Part shown: one piece after another, positions 1 through 6,449 of the stretch
Layout of the letters: every line of letters begins with the position of its first letter
Position numbering within the stretch: the stretch's first letter is position 1
Source: an uncultured Erysipelotrichaceae bacterium
GTDB taxonomy: Bacteria > Bacillota_I > Bacilli_A > RF39 > UBA660
Assembly: GCA_902767005.1 (NCBI GenBank)
Contig: CACXFY010000013.1
Location: forward strand, 1 to 9,121
Reading direction: 5' to 3'
Length of the DNA: 9,121 bases
Notes under the pieces: generated by a model
Databases searched by the model: none
What the model was told of the DNA's origin: nothing
What the model saw: only the letters and a program-made list of their open reading frames with translations
Position numbers and translations under genes: made by a program

Positions 1-30
1 ATGGAAATTGTTAGTAGTATTTCAAGATGA
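1..30 (+). CDS. possible 3' end of an unidentified upstream gene
   Basis: One frame stays open from the window start and ends at TGA 28-30, followed at once by an in-frame TAG at 31-33, just before a terminator hairpin. The visible residues end in EIVSSISR and match no family I recognise. In Bacillus the gene before rbgA is usually a signal peptidase or ribosomal protein L19, but this tail does not clearly resemble either. The choice of frame rests only on the stop lying next to the hairpin; another frame, closing at 12-14, is also possible. Confidence 0.3.
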   Translation: MEIVSSISR

Positions 31-31
31 T

Positions 32-54
32 AGAGTAGAGAAATCTACTCTTTT
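32..54 (+). terminator. intrinsic terminator of the upstream gene
   Basis: AGAGTAGA (32-39) pairs perfectly with TCTACTCT (44-51) around a GAAA tetraloop, followed by a short T-tract (51-54). The rbgA promoter begins two bases later. Confidence 0.75.
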
Positions 55-55
55 A

Positions 56-64
56 TGTTATAAT
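56..64 (+). promoter_or_regulatory. extended -10 promoter of rbgA
   Basis: TGT-TATAAT is a consensus extended -10 element. The -35 position falls inside the preceding terminator hairpin and shows no good match to TTGACA. Transcription would start near 71, giving a leader of about 18 nt. Confidence 0.75.
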
Positions 65-74
65 TAGTGCAGTT

Positions 75-84
75 AGGAAGTGAT
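75..84 (+). promoter_or_regulatory. ribosome binding site that fixes the rbgA start at 89
   Basis: AGGAAGTGAT matches the anti-SD complement AGGAGGTGAT at 9 of 10 positions. An in-frame GTG at 80 lies inside this element and so cannot be the start. The ATG at 89 is correctly spaced. Confidence 0.7.
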
Positions 85-88
85 TCTT

Positions 89-943
89 ATGAACGAAAAA
101 ACTAATATCAACTGGTATCCAGGTCATATGGCAAAGACTAAAAGAGAGATTAGTGAAAAGATGAATCTTATTGATATAGTATTTGAAGTAGTTGATGCTA
201 GAATGCCTATTAGTAGTAAAATAGTAGATATAGATGATTTAATTAAAGATAAACCAAAAGTATTAATTATGACTAAGTATGATTTGTGTGATAAAGAAGA
301 AACTAATAAAATAGGTAAGTATTATGAAGAACTTGGTTATAAAGTAGTTATGTGTGATTTAATGAATGGTAATGTATCAGAATTACTAAATATTAGTAAA
401 AGTATTATGAATGATATAAACAAAGATAGAGTAAATAAAGGTATGAGGGAGAGAGCTGCTAGAATATTAATAGTTGGTGCTCCAAATGTTGGTAAAAGTA
501 CTTTAATTAATAGATTAGTAGGTAAGAAAGCAGCTGGAGTTGGTAATAAACCAGGTTTTACTAAGAATGTTAGTTGGATACGTATTAATAAAGACCTAGA
601 ACTACTTGATTCACCAGGTATATTATGGCCTAAGTTAGAAGATCAAGAACAAGCTCATATACTTGCTAGTTTATCTTCTATTAAAGCAGAAATATTAAAT
701 AGTGATCAAATAGCTAGTTTTATATTAAAAAAGATGTATGAATTATATCCAGATAGACTTAAAGATAGATATGGTATAGAAGAATTAAGTGAAGATTTAA
801 TAGAAGAGTATGATTTAATTGGTAAGAGACGTGGAGCATTATCACGAGGTGGTATTACTGATTATGATAGAGTTAGTGAAATAATTATTAGAGATTTAGT
901 AAATGGATATTTAGGAGCAATTACTTTAGACAGGCTGAAATAA
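89..943 (+). CDS. rbgA: RbgA (YlqF), ribosome biogenesis GTPase
   Basis: RbgA is a cytoplasmic GTPase needed for late assembly of the 50S ribosomal subunit. The 284-residue protein shows the circularly permuted order of GTPase motifs that defines the YlqF/YawG group: G4 TKYD at residues 62-65 comes first, then G1 GAPNVGKST at 130-138, a G2-type threonine at 158 and G3 DSPG at 174-177. The N-terminal NWYPGHMAKTKRE is the usual signature of the family. The length is normal. The ATG at 89 is preferred over an in-frame GTG at 80 because the ribosome binding site (75-84) covers the GTG. The gene has its own extended -10 promoter. Its final codons form part of the terminator hairpin at 916-954. It opens the rbgA-rnhB-topA-xerC order also found in Bacillus. 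Identity is secure. Confidence 0.96.
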   Translation: MNEKTNINWYPGHMAKTKREISEKMNLIDIVFEVVDARMPISSKIVDIDDLIKDKPKVLIMTKYDLCDKEETNKIGKYYEELGYKVVMCDLMNGNVSELLNISKSIMNDINKDRVNKGMRERAARILIVGAPNVGKSTLINRLVGKKAAGVGNKPGFTKNVSWIRINKDLELLDSPGILWPKLEDQEQAHILASLSSIKAEILNSDQIASFILKKMYELYPDRLKDRYGIEELSEDLIEEYDLIGKRRGALSRGGITDYDRVSEIIIRDLVNGYLGAITLDRLK

Positions 944-954
944 TTGCTTTTTTT
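916..954 (+). terminator. terminator overlapping the rbgA 3' end
   Basis: AGCAATTA (916-923) pairs perfectly with TAATTGCT (941-948), followed by seven T (948-954). Inside the loop a further TTT/AAA pairing (925-927 with 938-940) can extend the structure. The left arm lies in the coding sequence and the stop codon TAA (941-943) starts the right arm. Confidence 0.8.
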
Positions 955-963
955 GCTATTTTA

Positions 964-972
964 TGGTATAAT
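964..972 (+). promoter_or_regulatory. extended -10 promoter of the HipA-like kinase gene
   Basis: TGG-TATAAT. A weak TTGCTT lies 17 bp upstream (944-949), inside the rbgA terminator. Transcription would start near 979, so the ATG at 973 would not be in the message and the usable starts are 1006 or 1009. The element and the following bases closely resemble the promoter at 7329-7337. Confidence 0.75.
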
Positions 973-990
973 ATGGTACATATTAATTAT

Positions 991-996
991 GGGGGT
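991..996 (+). promoter_or_regulatory. G-rich ribosome binding site (GGGGGT)
   Basis: Five G in a very AT-rich leader, 10 nt before ATG 1006. It can pair with the anti-SD as GGAGGT with one G:U pair. The same TATGGGGGT block precedes the gene at 7363. Confidence 0.6.
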
Positions 997-1005
997 TTGA
1001 TTAGT

Positions 1006-1791
1006 ATGATGGACATATATGAGTGTCTTAGACCAGATACTATGATTTATTTAACGAGAGATAGAAGTACTAAAAAAGGATTATTTTATAAAGACGAGAA
1101 ACCAGAATTATTTGTTAAAGATTTTAATCATGCTGAATTTATTGGTGAAGAATTATGTAATATTAGGAATCTTAGATGTGCACATTATTTTGTTGTCGGT
1201 TGTGATACATATGATTTAAAGAGAACTATTAGATGTGGAGATATAGATCGTTATTTTAAATATGGTATTGCTAGCTATGACTTTAAAGATCCTAAGAAAA
1301 AATATAAATTATTAGCTGATTATAAATTAAGTGGTAATGATAAGTTTCATACGATGTTAAGTAAAACAGATAGTGATAGAAACAGAGAAGAATTATATTA
1401 TGATATGTTAGAGTTATTAGCATTAGATATTTATATGGGACAAACTGATAGAACTGATCGTAATATTGCTTTTGAATTAGATAAAGATAATAATATGAGA
1501 TTATCACCATTATATGATTTTGAATATTCTGTTAATCCTAGTTTAATTGGTAAAAGAACTATTCAAGGTTTTTCTGATTTAATATTTTTAAATGATCTTA
1601 AAATAATAAAAGATTTTATTAGAAAACATCCAGAATTTGGTGATATATTAAAAGAGTATTTGGATATTGACTTATGTGATGTAATATATAGAGCTTATGC
1701 TAAAAGAGGTCTTGGTATTCCAGATAGTAAATGGCAATATTATGAAGAATTTGAAGATGATAGACAAAAGGTTATAAAAAAGATTATTTAA
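1006..1791 (+). CDS. HipA-like kinase, stand-alone short form
   Basis: This 261-residue protein looks like a HipA-type Ser/Thr kinase core. The motif TDRTDRN holds D148 and N153, with the D-x4-N spacing of the HipA catalytic loop. RLSPLYDFEYS follows, whose D171 corresponds to the metal-binding aspartate of HipA. Upstream, ELFVKDF supplies a candidate ATP-binding lysine (K38), and AEFIGEEL (43-50) a candidate helix-C glutamate. The histidine usual in the DRH..N motif is replaced by T150. There is no HipA N-terminal subdomain and no neighbouring HipB-like DNA-binding gene, so the short HipA_2-type kinases are the closest match I know. Its target is unknown. An upstream ATG at 973 is rejected because it touches the -10 element. 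ATG 1009 is an equally possible start. The gene is monocistronic, with its stop codon inside its own terminator loop. The family call is from motifs only. Confidence 0.65.
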   Translation: MMDIYECLRPDTMIYLTRDRSTKKGLFYKDEKPELFVKDFNHAEFIGEELCNIRNLRCAHYFVVGCDTYDLKRTIRCGDIDRYFKYGIASYDFKDPKKKYKLLADYKLSGNDKFHTMLSKTDSDRNREELYYDMLELLALDIYMGQTDRTDRNIAFELDKDNNMRLSPLYDFEYSVNPSLIGKRTIQGFSDLIFLNDLKIIKDFIRKHPEFGDILKEYLDIDLCDVIYRAYAKRGLGIPDSKWQYYEEFEDDRQKVIKKII

Positions 1792-1806
1792 TGATAATCT
1801 TTTTTT
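1776..1806 (+). terminator. terminator with the kinase gene stop codon in its loop
   Basis: AGATTAT (1781-1787) pairs with ATAATCT (1794-1800). Flanking A-run (1776-1780) and T-run (1801-1805) can extend the stem to 12 bp. The TAA stop (1789-1791) is in the six-base loop. The last T of the U-tract is also the T of the next promoter's TG motif. Confidence 0.85.
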
Positions 1807-1814
1807 GTTATAAT
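1806..1814 (+). promoter_or_regulatory. extended -10 promoter of the 1831 gene
   Basis: TGT-TATAAT fused directly to the preceding U-tract. No recognisable -35, whose position falls in the terminator loop. Predicted start near 1821 gives a leader of only about 10 nt, with the AGGTGAT ribosome binding site at its very 5' end. Confidence 0.75.
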
Positions 1815-1830
1815 AATTATAGGTGATAAT

Positions 1831-2535
1831 ATGAAAAAGAAATATATTGCTTTTATAATAATTGGTGTAATAATTATTGGTTTTATTATTATGTTAATTA
1901 TGTTTATTAATTCAGGACAGTTTAAAGAATATTCTGGACCAATAGATGATGAGTATTATAGTAGTAATGGATTAATAGATGAAGATATGGCTAGTAGAAT
2001 TAGTGAAAAAAATTATGTTATGGCTAGTGGTGAAATATTAGTAGAAGTAACTAATAAGAATAGTTATGGTGGAGATGGTTTTGTATATATTTTTTATTAT
2101 GATAAAGATAATAATATGATAAAAAAAGATACACGTTATATTACTGTTAATCCTAATAGTAAGGGGTATACTTTGTTTACTCCTTTTAAAGGGAAAGAAT
2201 ATGATAGGTATGAAGTAAAATTTAATATTAAGTATGCATACGGAATGGCTTTTTATAATAAATGTATAAAGAGTAAAGTATTAAATAAGAAAGATTTTTA
2301 TTTATATATTGAATATACTAATAAATGTGCTGATTCTATTAAATCATTAGAAGTGGGTGTTTTATTTTATAATAAGAAGAATGAAATTATTGGTTATTCA
2401 TCGACAGTTGCTGATAAAACTTTAAGAAAAAATAAGAGAGTAAAAGATTATGTTATTATTCCAGATGATGGTGATTATGGTGACATTAGTTATACTAAAG
2501 CTAAAACAGTTATTAATGAGGCATATAATTGGTGA
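1831..2535 (+). CDS. membrane-anchored protein with two FxLYD-like beta domains
   Basis: The function is not known. The 234-residue protein has a lysine-preceded hydrophobic N-terminal helix (about residues 5-27) with no lipobox, so it is probably anchored in the membrane with the rest outside the cell. The outer part contains two similar beta-rich units. At about 67-135, GEILVEVTN precedes FVYIFYYDKDNN. At about 155-231, FYLYIEYTN precedes VGVLFYNKKNEIIGYSS. The pattern of a strand ending in TN, then a hydrophobic strand ending in FYD/FYN and a turn, resembles FxLYD-type immunoglobulin-like domains. C145 and C166 could form a disulfide. The start has a good AGGTGAT site 5 nt upstream (1821-1827). 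The gene has its own promoter and terminator and forms no operon with either neighbour. It ends TGG-TGA, which supports the standard genetic code. Confidence 0.7.
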   Translation: MKKKYIAFIIIGVIIIGFIIMLIMFINSGQFKEYSGPIDDEYYSSNGLIDEDMASRISEKNYVMASGEILVEVTNKNSYGGDGFVYIFYYDKDNNMIKKDTRYITVNPNSKGYTLFTPFKGKEYDRYEVKFNIKYAYGMAFYNKCIKSKVLNKKDFYLYIEYTNKCADSIKSLEVGVLFYNKKNEIIGYSSTVADKTLRKNKRVKDYVIIPDDGDYGDISYTKAKTVINEAYNW

Positions 2536-2564
2536 GAAAATACATTGTCGTATTTTCTTTTTTT
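2535..2564 (+). terminator. terminator of the 1831 gene
   Basis: AGAAAATAC (2535-2543) pairs perfectly with GTATTTTCT (2550-2558) around a six-base loop, followed by T 2558-2564. The first stem base is the last base of the TGA stop. The final T belongs to the next TG motif. Confidence 0.85.
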
Positions 2565-2572
2565 GATATAAT
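2564..2572 (+). promoter_or_regulatory. extended -10 promoter of the rnhB fusion gene
   Basis: TGA-TATAAT joined to the U-tract. A weak TTGTCG (2545-2550, 4 of 6 to consensus, 16 bp spacer) lies across the terminator loop. Predicted start near 2579, leader about 10 nt. Confidence 0.72.
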
Positions 2573-2578
2573 AAAGTT

Positions 2579-2585
2579 GGTGGAG
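2579..2585 (+). promoter_or_regulatory. ribosome binding site that fixes the start at 2589
   Basis: GGTGGAG just before ATG 2589. An upstream in-frame TTG at 2529 lies in the terminator/promoter joint and would not be in this transcript. Confidence 0.6.
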
Positions 2586-2588
2586 AAA

Positions 2589-3572
2589 ATGAATAAAAAA
2601 GAGATATTTAAAAAGCTAGGAGAATTAGAACTTGATAAAGATAAATATTTAATAATAGGTGGAGCTGCTTTAGTATGCCAAGGTATAAAAAAAGATACTG
2701 ATGATATAGATTTGAGTTGTAGCACTAAATATTATAATGATATAAATTGGGATACTAAAATGGGTAATTTTGATACGGAAATAAAATACTTTGATTGTTT
2801 TGAAATAGGACCTAATTTTTATGTAGATAATTATAATGAAATAAATGGTTATCGTTTTATGACTTTAGAAGATTTATTAGAATTAAAGAAATTAGAAAAT
2901 AGAAAAGAAGATAAAAGTATAATTAAAAAATTAGAGTTAGAAATAGATTTAAAAGATACATATAAAAACGAAAGAGAACTAAGAAATGAAGGCTATAAAT
3001 TAATAGCTGGTGTAGATGAAGTTGGTCGAGGACCTTTAGTTGGACCAGTTGTAGCAGCTTGTTGTATATTACCAGATAATTTTAATTTAGATGGTTTGAC
3101 TGATAGTAAAAAGTTAAGTGAAAAGAAAAGAGATTATTATTTTGAAGAAATAAAGAAACAAGCTATTAGTTATGGAATAGGAATAGTATCTGAGAGAAGA
3201 ATAGATGAGATAAATATTTATGAAGCTACTAAAGAAGCTATGATTATGGCTATTAATAATTGTAGTGTTAGGCCAGATTATGTACTTACTGATGCGATGA
3301 AATTAGATTTAGATATTCCAGTTAAACCAATTATTAAAGGTGATCTTAGAAGTATTACAATTAGTGCTGCTTCAGTTCTTGCGAAAGTAACAAGAGATAG
3401 AATGATGTATGAATTAGATAAGAAATATCCAATGTATGATTTTAAAAACAATGTTGGGTATCCTACTAAGAAACATTTAGAAGCAATTAGTAAATATGGA
3501 ATAATAGATGAACATAGGAGAAGCTATGCTCCAGTTCATGATTATTTAGAAAAGTGTAAAGTAAATAAATAG
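2589..3572 (+). CDS. rnhB: RNase HII with an N-terminal minimal nucleotidyltransferase-like domain
   Basis: RNase HII cuts the RNA strand at ribonucleotides embedded in DNA and starts their repair. The C-terminal part (about residues 128-327) is complete: GVDEVGRGPL carries D143 and E144, LTDAMKL carries D235, and KGD carries D252, giving the four metal-binding acidic residues. SAASVLAKVTRDR follows as in bacterial homologues. Residues 1 to about 115 differ from the short helical N-terminus of Bacillus RNase HII. They show a nucleotidyltransferase pattern: LIIGGAAL (21-28), then DDIDLS with D39 and D41, then a closing LEDLLELKKLENRKED (93-108), which matches the Kx..R.KD helix of small AbiEii/MNT-like enzymes. 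The frame is continuous, and I see no in-frame ATG near the junction that would give separate RNase HII. The start is ATG 2589, since TTG 2529 lies upstream of the promoter. The fused domain's activity is unknown. The RnhB assignment is secure and the fusion call is good. Confidence 0.93.
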   Translation: MNKKEIFKKLGELELDKDKYLIIGGAALVCQGIKKDTDDIDLSCSTKYYNDINWDTKMGNFDTEIKYFDCFEIGPNFYVDNYNEINGYRFMTLEDLLELKKLENRKEDKSIIKKLELEIDLKDTYKNERELRNEGYKLIAGVDEVGRGPLVGPVVAACCILPDNFNLDGLTDSKKLSEKKRDYYFEEIKKQAISYGIGIVSERRIDEINIYEATKEAMIMAINNCSVRPDYVLTDAMKLDLDIPVKPIIKGDLRSITISAASVLAKVTRDRMMYELDKKYPMYDFKNNVGYPTKKHLEAISKYGIIDEHRRSYAPVHDYLEKCKVNK

Positions 3573-3603
3573 AAATATATGTATATATATTTAATGTTTT
3601 TTT
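3573..3603 (+). terminator. weak candidate terminator after rnhB
   Basis: AAATATAT (3573-3580) can pair with ATATATTT (3585-3592), and a T-tract follows at 3597-3603. The stem has no G-C pair and is separated from the T-tract by four bases, so it is much weaker than the others in the window. Confidence 0.4.
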
Positions 3604-3637
3604 CAAATGTAAATGTTTAATATTAAAGAAAAACATT
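3593..3637 (+). repeat. inverted repeat upstream of the topA promoter
   Basis: AATGTTTTT (3593-3601) is the reverse complement of AAAAACATT (3629-3637). A second copy of the left arm, AATGTTT (3612-3618), can pair with the same right arm. A perfect 12-bp palindrome, TTTAATATTAAA, lies between at 3616-3627. These could be an operator or simply A/T tracts. The A-rich bases just before the -35 could act as an UP element. Confidence 0.45.
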
Positions 3638-3649
3638 CAAAAAATATTA

Positions 3650-3678
3650 TTGACAAAAATAAAAATCATTAGTATAAG
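3650..3678 (+). promoter_or_regulatory. canonical sigma-A promoter of topA
   Basis: TTGACA (3650-3655), a 17-bp spacer and TATAAG (3673-3678). This is the only promoter in the window with a consensus -35, and it lacks a TG extension. Start predicted near 3685, leader about 17 nt, with GGAGGG (3691-3696) as a strong ribosome binding site. Confidence 0.85.
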
Positions 3679-3701
3679 TTATAAATGACTGGAGGGATTA
3701 T

Positions 3702-5738
3702 ATGGCTAAGAACTTAGTGATTGTGGAAAGTCCTAGTAAAAGTAGAACAATAGAAAAGTATTTAGGAAAAGATTTTAAGGTAGTTGCATCTGTAGGTCAT
3801 ATTCGTGATCTAGCAACAACTGGTAAATTTGGATTAGGCGTAGATATTGAGAACGGTTTTAAACCTAATTATATTGCGATTAAAGGTAAGAATAAGGTTA
3901 TTACATCTTTAAAGAAAGAAGTAAAAGAAAGTGATGAAGTATTTCTAGCATCAGATCCAGATAGAGAAGGAGAAGCTATAGCTTGGCATTTAAAAGATAC
4001 TTTAGGTATAAAAGATAATAAATATAAGAGAGTATTATTTAATGAAATTACTCATGATAAGGTAATTGAAGCTATTAATAATCCTACTGTAATTGATGAT
4101 AATCTAGTAAAGAGTCAAGAGACTCGTAGAATACTAGATAGAATTATTGGTTTTAGATTAAGTAAATTATTACAAGCTAAGATAGGCGCTAAAAGTGCTG
4201 GAAGAGTACAAAGTGTGGCAGTAAAACTTATTGTTGATAGAGAAAGAGAAATAATGGCATTTGTACCAGAAGAGTATTGGACTATTACGGCACATTTTGA
4301 TAAGTTTGATGCTGAATATTTTGATGAAAAAGTAAAAGAGAAAAAAGATCTTATTAAAACTGAAGCTGAAGCAGATAAGATTATTAATAGTTTAAGTGAT
4401 AAATATAAAGTATTAGATGTTCAAAAGAAGAAAGGTACTAGAAAGAGTAAAGCTCCTTTTACTACTTCAACTCTTCAACAAGAGGCATCTAATAAATTAG
4501 GCTTTAATGCTAAAAAGACTATGAGTTTAGCACAAAAGTTATATGAAGGTGTAGATTTAGGTAGTGAAACAGTTGGTTTAATTACTTATATGAGAACTGA
4601 TTCTATTAGACTTTCAGAAGACTTTGTAGGACCTGCTATGAAACATATTGAAAAAGAATATGGTAAGAATTATATGGGTCATATTAAAAGTAGTAAGAAA
4701 AAGGATGGAGTACAAGATGCACATGAAGCAATTCGTCCTACTAGTGTTTTAAGAGAACCTACTAAAGTTAAACAATATTTGGATAATGATTCATTTAAAT
4801 TATATAGTTTAATATATAAGAGAACATTAGCTAGTTTAATGGCTGATGCAGTTCTTGATCAAACTACTGTTATCTTAGATAATAATGGTTATACATTTAA
4901 GACAACAGGTAGTATTATAATATTTGATGGATATTTAAAAGTATATGGTGATTATGAATCTAGTGATGATAAAGTTATTCCAAATTTTGTAGTTGGAGAA
5001 GATAAAATAACTAAAGATGTTGAAAAGAAACAACATTTTACACAACCACCAGCTAGATATACTGAAGCTACATTAATTAAGAAATTAGAAGAAGATGGTA
5101 TTGGTAGACCTAGTACTTATGCTACTATAATTGATACTATTAAGACTCATGATTATGTAGTAGTTGAAGATAAGAAGTTTAAACCAACAGAAATGGGTTT
5201 TGAAACTACTGATAAATTACAAGAATTTTTCCAAGATATAATCAATACTGAATATACTAGTAATATGGAAACTGAACTTGATGAGATTGCTGATGGGGAT
5301 GCAGAAAAGACTGTTGTCTTAACTGATTTTTGGAATTTATTTGAACCAAGAGTAGAAGCGGCTTTTAAAGAAATGGAGAAAAAGGGTCCAGAAGAAACTG
5401 GAGAAGTTTGTCCAGAATGTGGAAGTCCTTTAGTTATTAGAAATGGTAAATTTGGAGAATTTGTTGCTTGTAGTAATTATCCTACTTGTAAATATATAAA
5501 GAAGGATAAAGAAGCAGAAGAAGTAGTAGAAATATGTGATTGTCCTAATTGTGAAGGAAAAATAATTGAGAGAAAGTCACGTAAAGGGAAACTATTCTAT
5601 GGATGTAATCGTTATCCAAAATGTAAGACAGCTTACTGGGATAAACCTATAAATAAGAAATGTCCAGAATGTGGTGAAATGTTAACTGAAAAAAATGGGA
5701 AGATTAAATGTTCTAGTTGTGAATATACAGAAGATTAA
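3702..5738 (+). CDS. topA: DNA topoisomerase I (type IA)
   Basis: TopA relaxes negatively supercoiled DNA by cutting and rejoining one strand. The 678-residue protein is close to full family length. The N-terminal Toprim domain starts with VIVESPSK, whose E9 is the Toprim glutamate, and contains SDPDREGEA with the acidic metal ligands D85, D87 and E89. The catalytic tyrosine is Y296 in GLITYMRTDS. KSAGRVQSVA (164-173) and HEAIRPT are also typical. The C-terminus carries three four-cysteine zinc ribbons: C570/C573/C590/C596, C614/C617/C635/C641 and C654/C657/C670/C673. An extra cysteine sits at 612. The ATG at 3702 follows GGAGGG by 5 nt. The dprA and trmFO genes that flank topA in B. subtilis are absent here. 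The gene is monocistronic, with its stop in the terminator loop. Identity is secure. Confidence 0.97.
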   Translation: MAKNLVIVESPSKSRTIEKYLGKDFKVVASVGHIRDLATTGKFGLGVDIENGFKPNYIAIKGKNKVITSLKKEVKESDEVFLASDPDREGEAIAWHLKDTLGIKDNKYKRVLFNEITHDKVIEAINNPTVIDDNLVKSQETRRILDRIIGFRLSKLLQAKIGAKSAGRVQSVAVKLIVDREREIMAFVPEEYWTITAHFDKFDAEYFDEKVKEKKDLIKTEAEADKIINSLSDKYKVLDVQKKKGTRKSKAPFTTSTLQQEASNKLGFNAKKTMSLAQKLYEGVDLGSETVGLITYMRTDSIRLSEDFVGPAMKHIEKEYGKNYMGHIKSSKKKDGVQDAHEAIRPTSVLREPTKVKQYLDNDSFKLYSLIYKRTLASLMADAVLDQTTVILDNNGYTFKTTGSIIIFDGYLKVYGDYESSDDKVIPNFVVGEDKITKDVEKKQHFTQPPARYTEATLIKKLEEDGIGRPSTYATIIDTIKTHDYVVVEDKKFKPTEMGFETTDKLQEFFQDIINTEYTSNMETELDEIADGDAEKTVVLTDFWNLFEPRVEAAFKEMEKKGPEETGEVCPECGSPLVIRNGKFGEFVACSNYPTCKYIKKDKEAEEVVEICDCPNCEGKIIERKSRKGKLFYGCNRYPKCKTAYWDKPINKKCPECGEMLTEKNGKIKCSSCEYTED

Positions 5739-5750
5739 TCTTCTTTTTTT
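5729..5750 (+). terminator. terminator with the topA stop codon in its loop
   Basis: GAAGATTAATCTTC (5730-5743) is a perfect palindrome. The hairpin is AGAAGA (5729-5734) with TCTTCT (5739-5744), loop TTAA, then T 5744-5750. The TAA stop (5736-5738) occupies the loop. Confidence 0.85.
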
Positions 5751-5751
5751 G

Positions 5752-5760
5752 TGTTATAAT
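5752..5760 (+). promoter_or_regulatory. extended -10 promoter of the 5778-7311 operon
   Basis: TGT-TATAAT one base after the topA U-tract, with no visible -35. Predicted start near 5767, leader about 11 nt. Confidence 0.75.
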
Positions 5761-5766
5761 CATAAT

Positions 5767-5772
5767 GGGTGA
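5767..5772 (+). promoter_or_regulatory. ribosome binding site that fixes the start at 5778
   Basis: GGGTGA, 5 nt before ATG 5778. The in-frame GTG at 5769 is part of this element and cannot be the start. Confidence 0.6.
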
Positions 5773-5777
5773 ATAAT

Positions 5778-6449
5778 ATGAATAAGAAAGTGTTTTTTAG
5801 TATTATAGTTTTATTAATTATTTTTATTATGCTATATGGAGTTTTTTCATTGACTGAAAAAGTTGAGATAAATCTACAAGATAAAAGTAAAGACATAGTA
5901 TATGATAAATTTATTAATAATAAAAAAACACCATATGTTAACTTGGTTGGTGGAGATATTGATAAGATAAATGCGAATATTGAATTATTTGTTAGAGACT
6001 ATGTTAATGATGAATATAGTGATATTTCATATGATTATAATAAAAAAGGAAATATACTTTCTTTAATTATTCGTATTATTGATTCTAAAAGTATTGATGT
6101 TTCTGAAGTGAAGTTTACTAGTTATAATATATTACTTAATAATAGTAAATTAATAAGTGATGATGAGTTATTTACTTTACTTGATAGTAATAAAACAGAA
6201 GTTAAAAAAGTAATAGAAAATAGTTTTATAGATTATTATAATAATAGTGAAATAAGAAAGTCTATAGATTATGATACTTATAAAAATTATCAAAGTAAGT
6301 ATTTTGATTATAATAAAGATGTTAGTTATTATATTAATAAAAATATAATATATGGATATATTAATATGAATTCAGGAATTGATTATACTGAGTATAATTA
6401 TTTTTTAAATAAAGATTTTAAAGTATTGGTAGGTGATATTAATGCTTAA
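5778..6449 (+). CDS. membrane-anchored RsiV/PdaC-like (DUF3298-like) protein
   Basis: The 223-residue protein begins with a single hydrophobic helix (about residues 5-24) and no lipobox or cleavage motif, so the remainder is probably extracellular. Three stretches recall the DUF3298/DUF4163 fold of RsiV and PdaC: TPYVNLVGGDIDKINANI (51-68), the strand GNILSLIIRI (91-100), and TSYNILLNNSKLISDDELF (114-132), which fits the family's N-D-L-x-T-G-K-x-L-T-L-x-D-L-F pattern loosely. In known members this domain sits beside cell-wall functions (lysozyme sensing in RsiV, peptidoglycan deacetylation in PdaC). No catalytic domain is present here. It shares 8 bases with the next gene, so the two are almost certainly an operon with coupled translation. 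That fits a partner role at the cell wall, which is inference. The family call is moderate. Confidence 0.6.
   Translation: MNKKVFFSIIVLLIIFIMLYGVFSLTEKVEINLQDKSKDIVYDKFINNKKTPYVNLVGGDIDKINANIELFVRDYVNDEYSDISYDYNKKGNILSLIIRIIDSKSIDVSEVKFTSYNILLNNSKLISDDELFTLLDSNKTEVKKVIENSFIDYYNNSEIRKSIDYDTYKNYQSKYFDYNKDVSYYINKNIIYGYINMNSGIDYTEYNYFLNKDFKVLVGDINA
6431..6436 (+). promoter_or_regulatory. ribosome binding site inside the upstream gene, fixing the start at 6442
   Basis: AGGTGA lies 5 nt before ATG 6442, inside the last codons of the preceding gene. An in-frame GTG at 6433 is part of the site. The 8-base gene overlap suggests translational coupling. Confidence 0.65.

Noticed and set aside
973..1005. 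An upstream ATG that would lengthen the HipA-like kinase by 11 residues
   Set aside because: It directly follows the -10 TATAAT (967-972), before the predicted transcription start, and has no ribosome site. GGGGGT precedes ATG 1006.
1292..1510. Minus-strand open frame inside the HipA-like kinase gene
   Set aside because: Low-complexity Tyr/Ile/Leu-rich product that mirrors AT-rich coding DNA, without promoter or ribosome site. The same applies to minus-strand frames at 6673-6948 and 7072-7344.
2533..2570. Reading TGA as Trp (Mycoplasma code), extending the 1831 gene
   Set aside because: Trp is TGG in all genes seen, and the extension would run through the terminator to a TAA in the promoter. 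The standard code explains everything.
2529..2588. An in-frame TTG start giving rnhB 20 more residues
   Set aside because: The stretch encodes the terminator hairpin and promoter, overlaps the previous stop region and lacks a ribosome site. ATG 2589 has one.
2513..2725. Minus-strand open frame across the 1831/rnhB joint
   Set aside because: It runs through the terminator and promoter of well-supported + strand genes, and its product shows no family resemblance.
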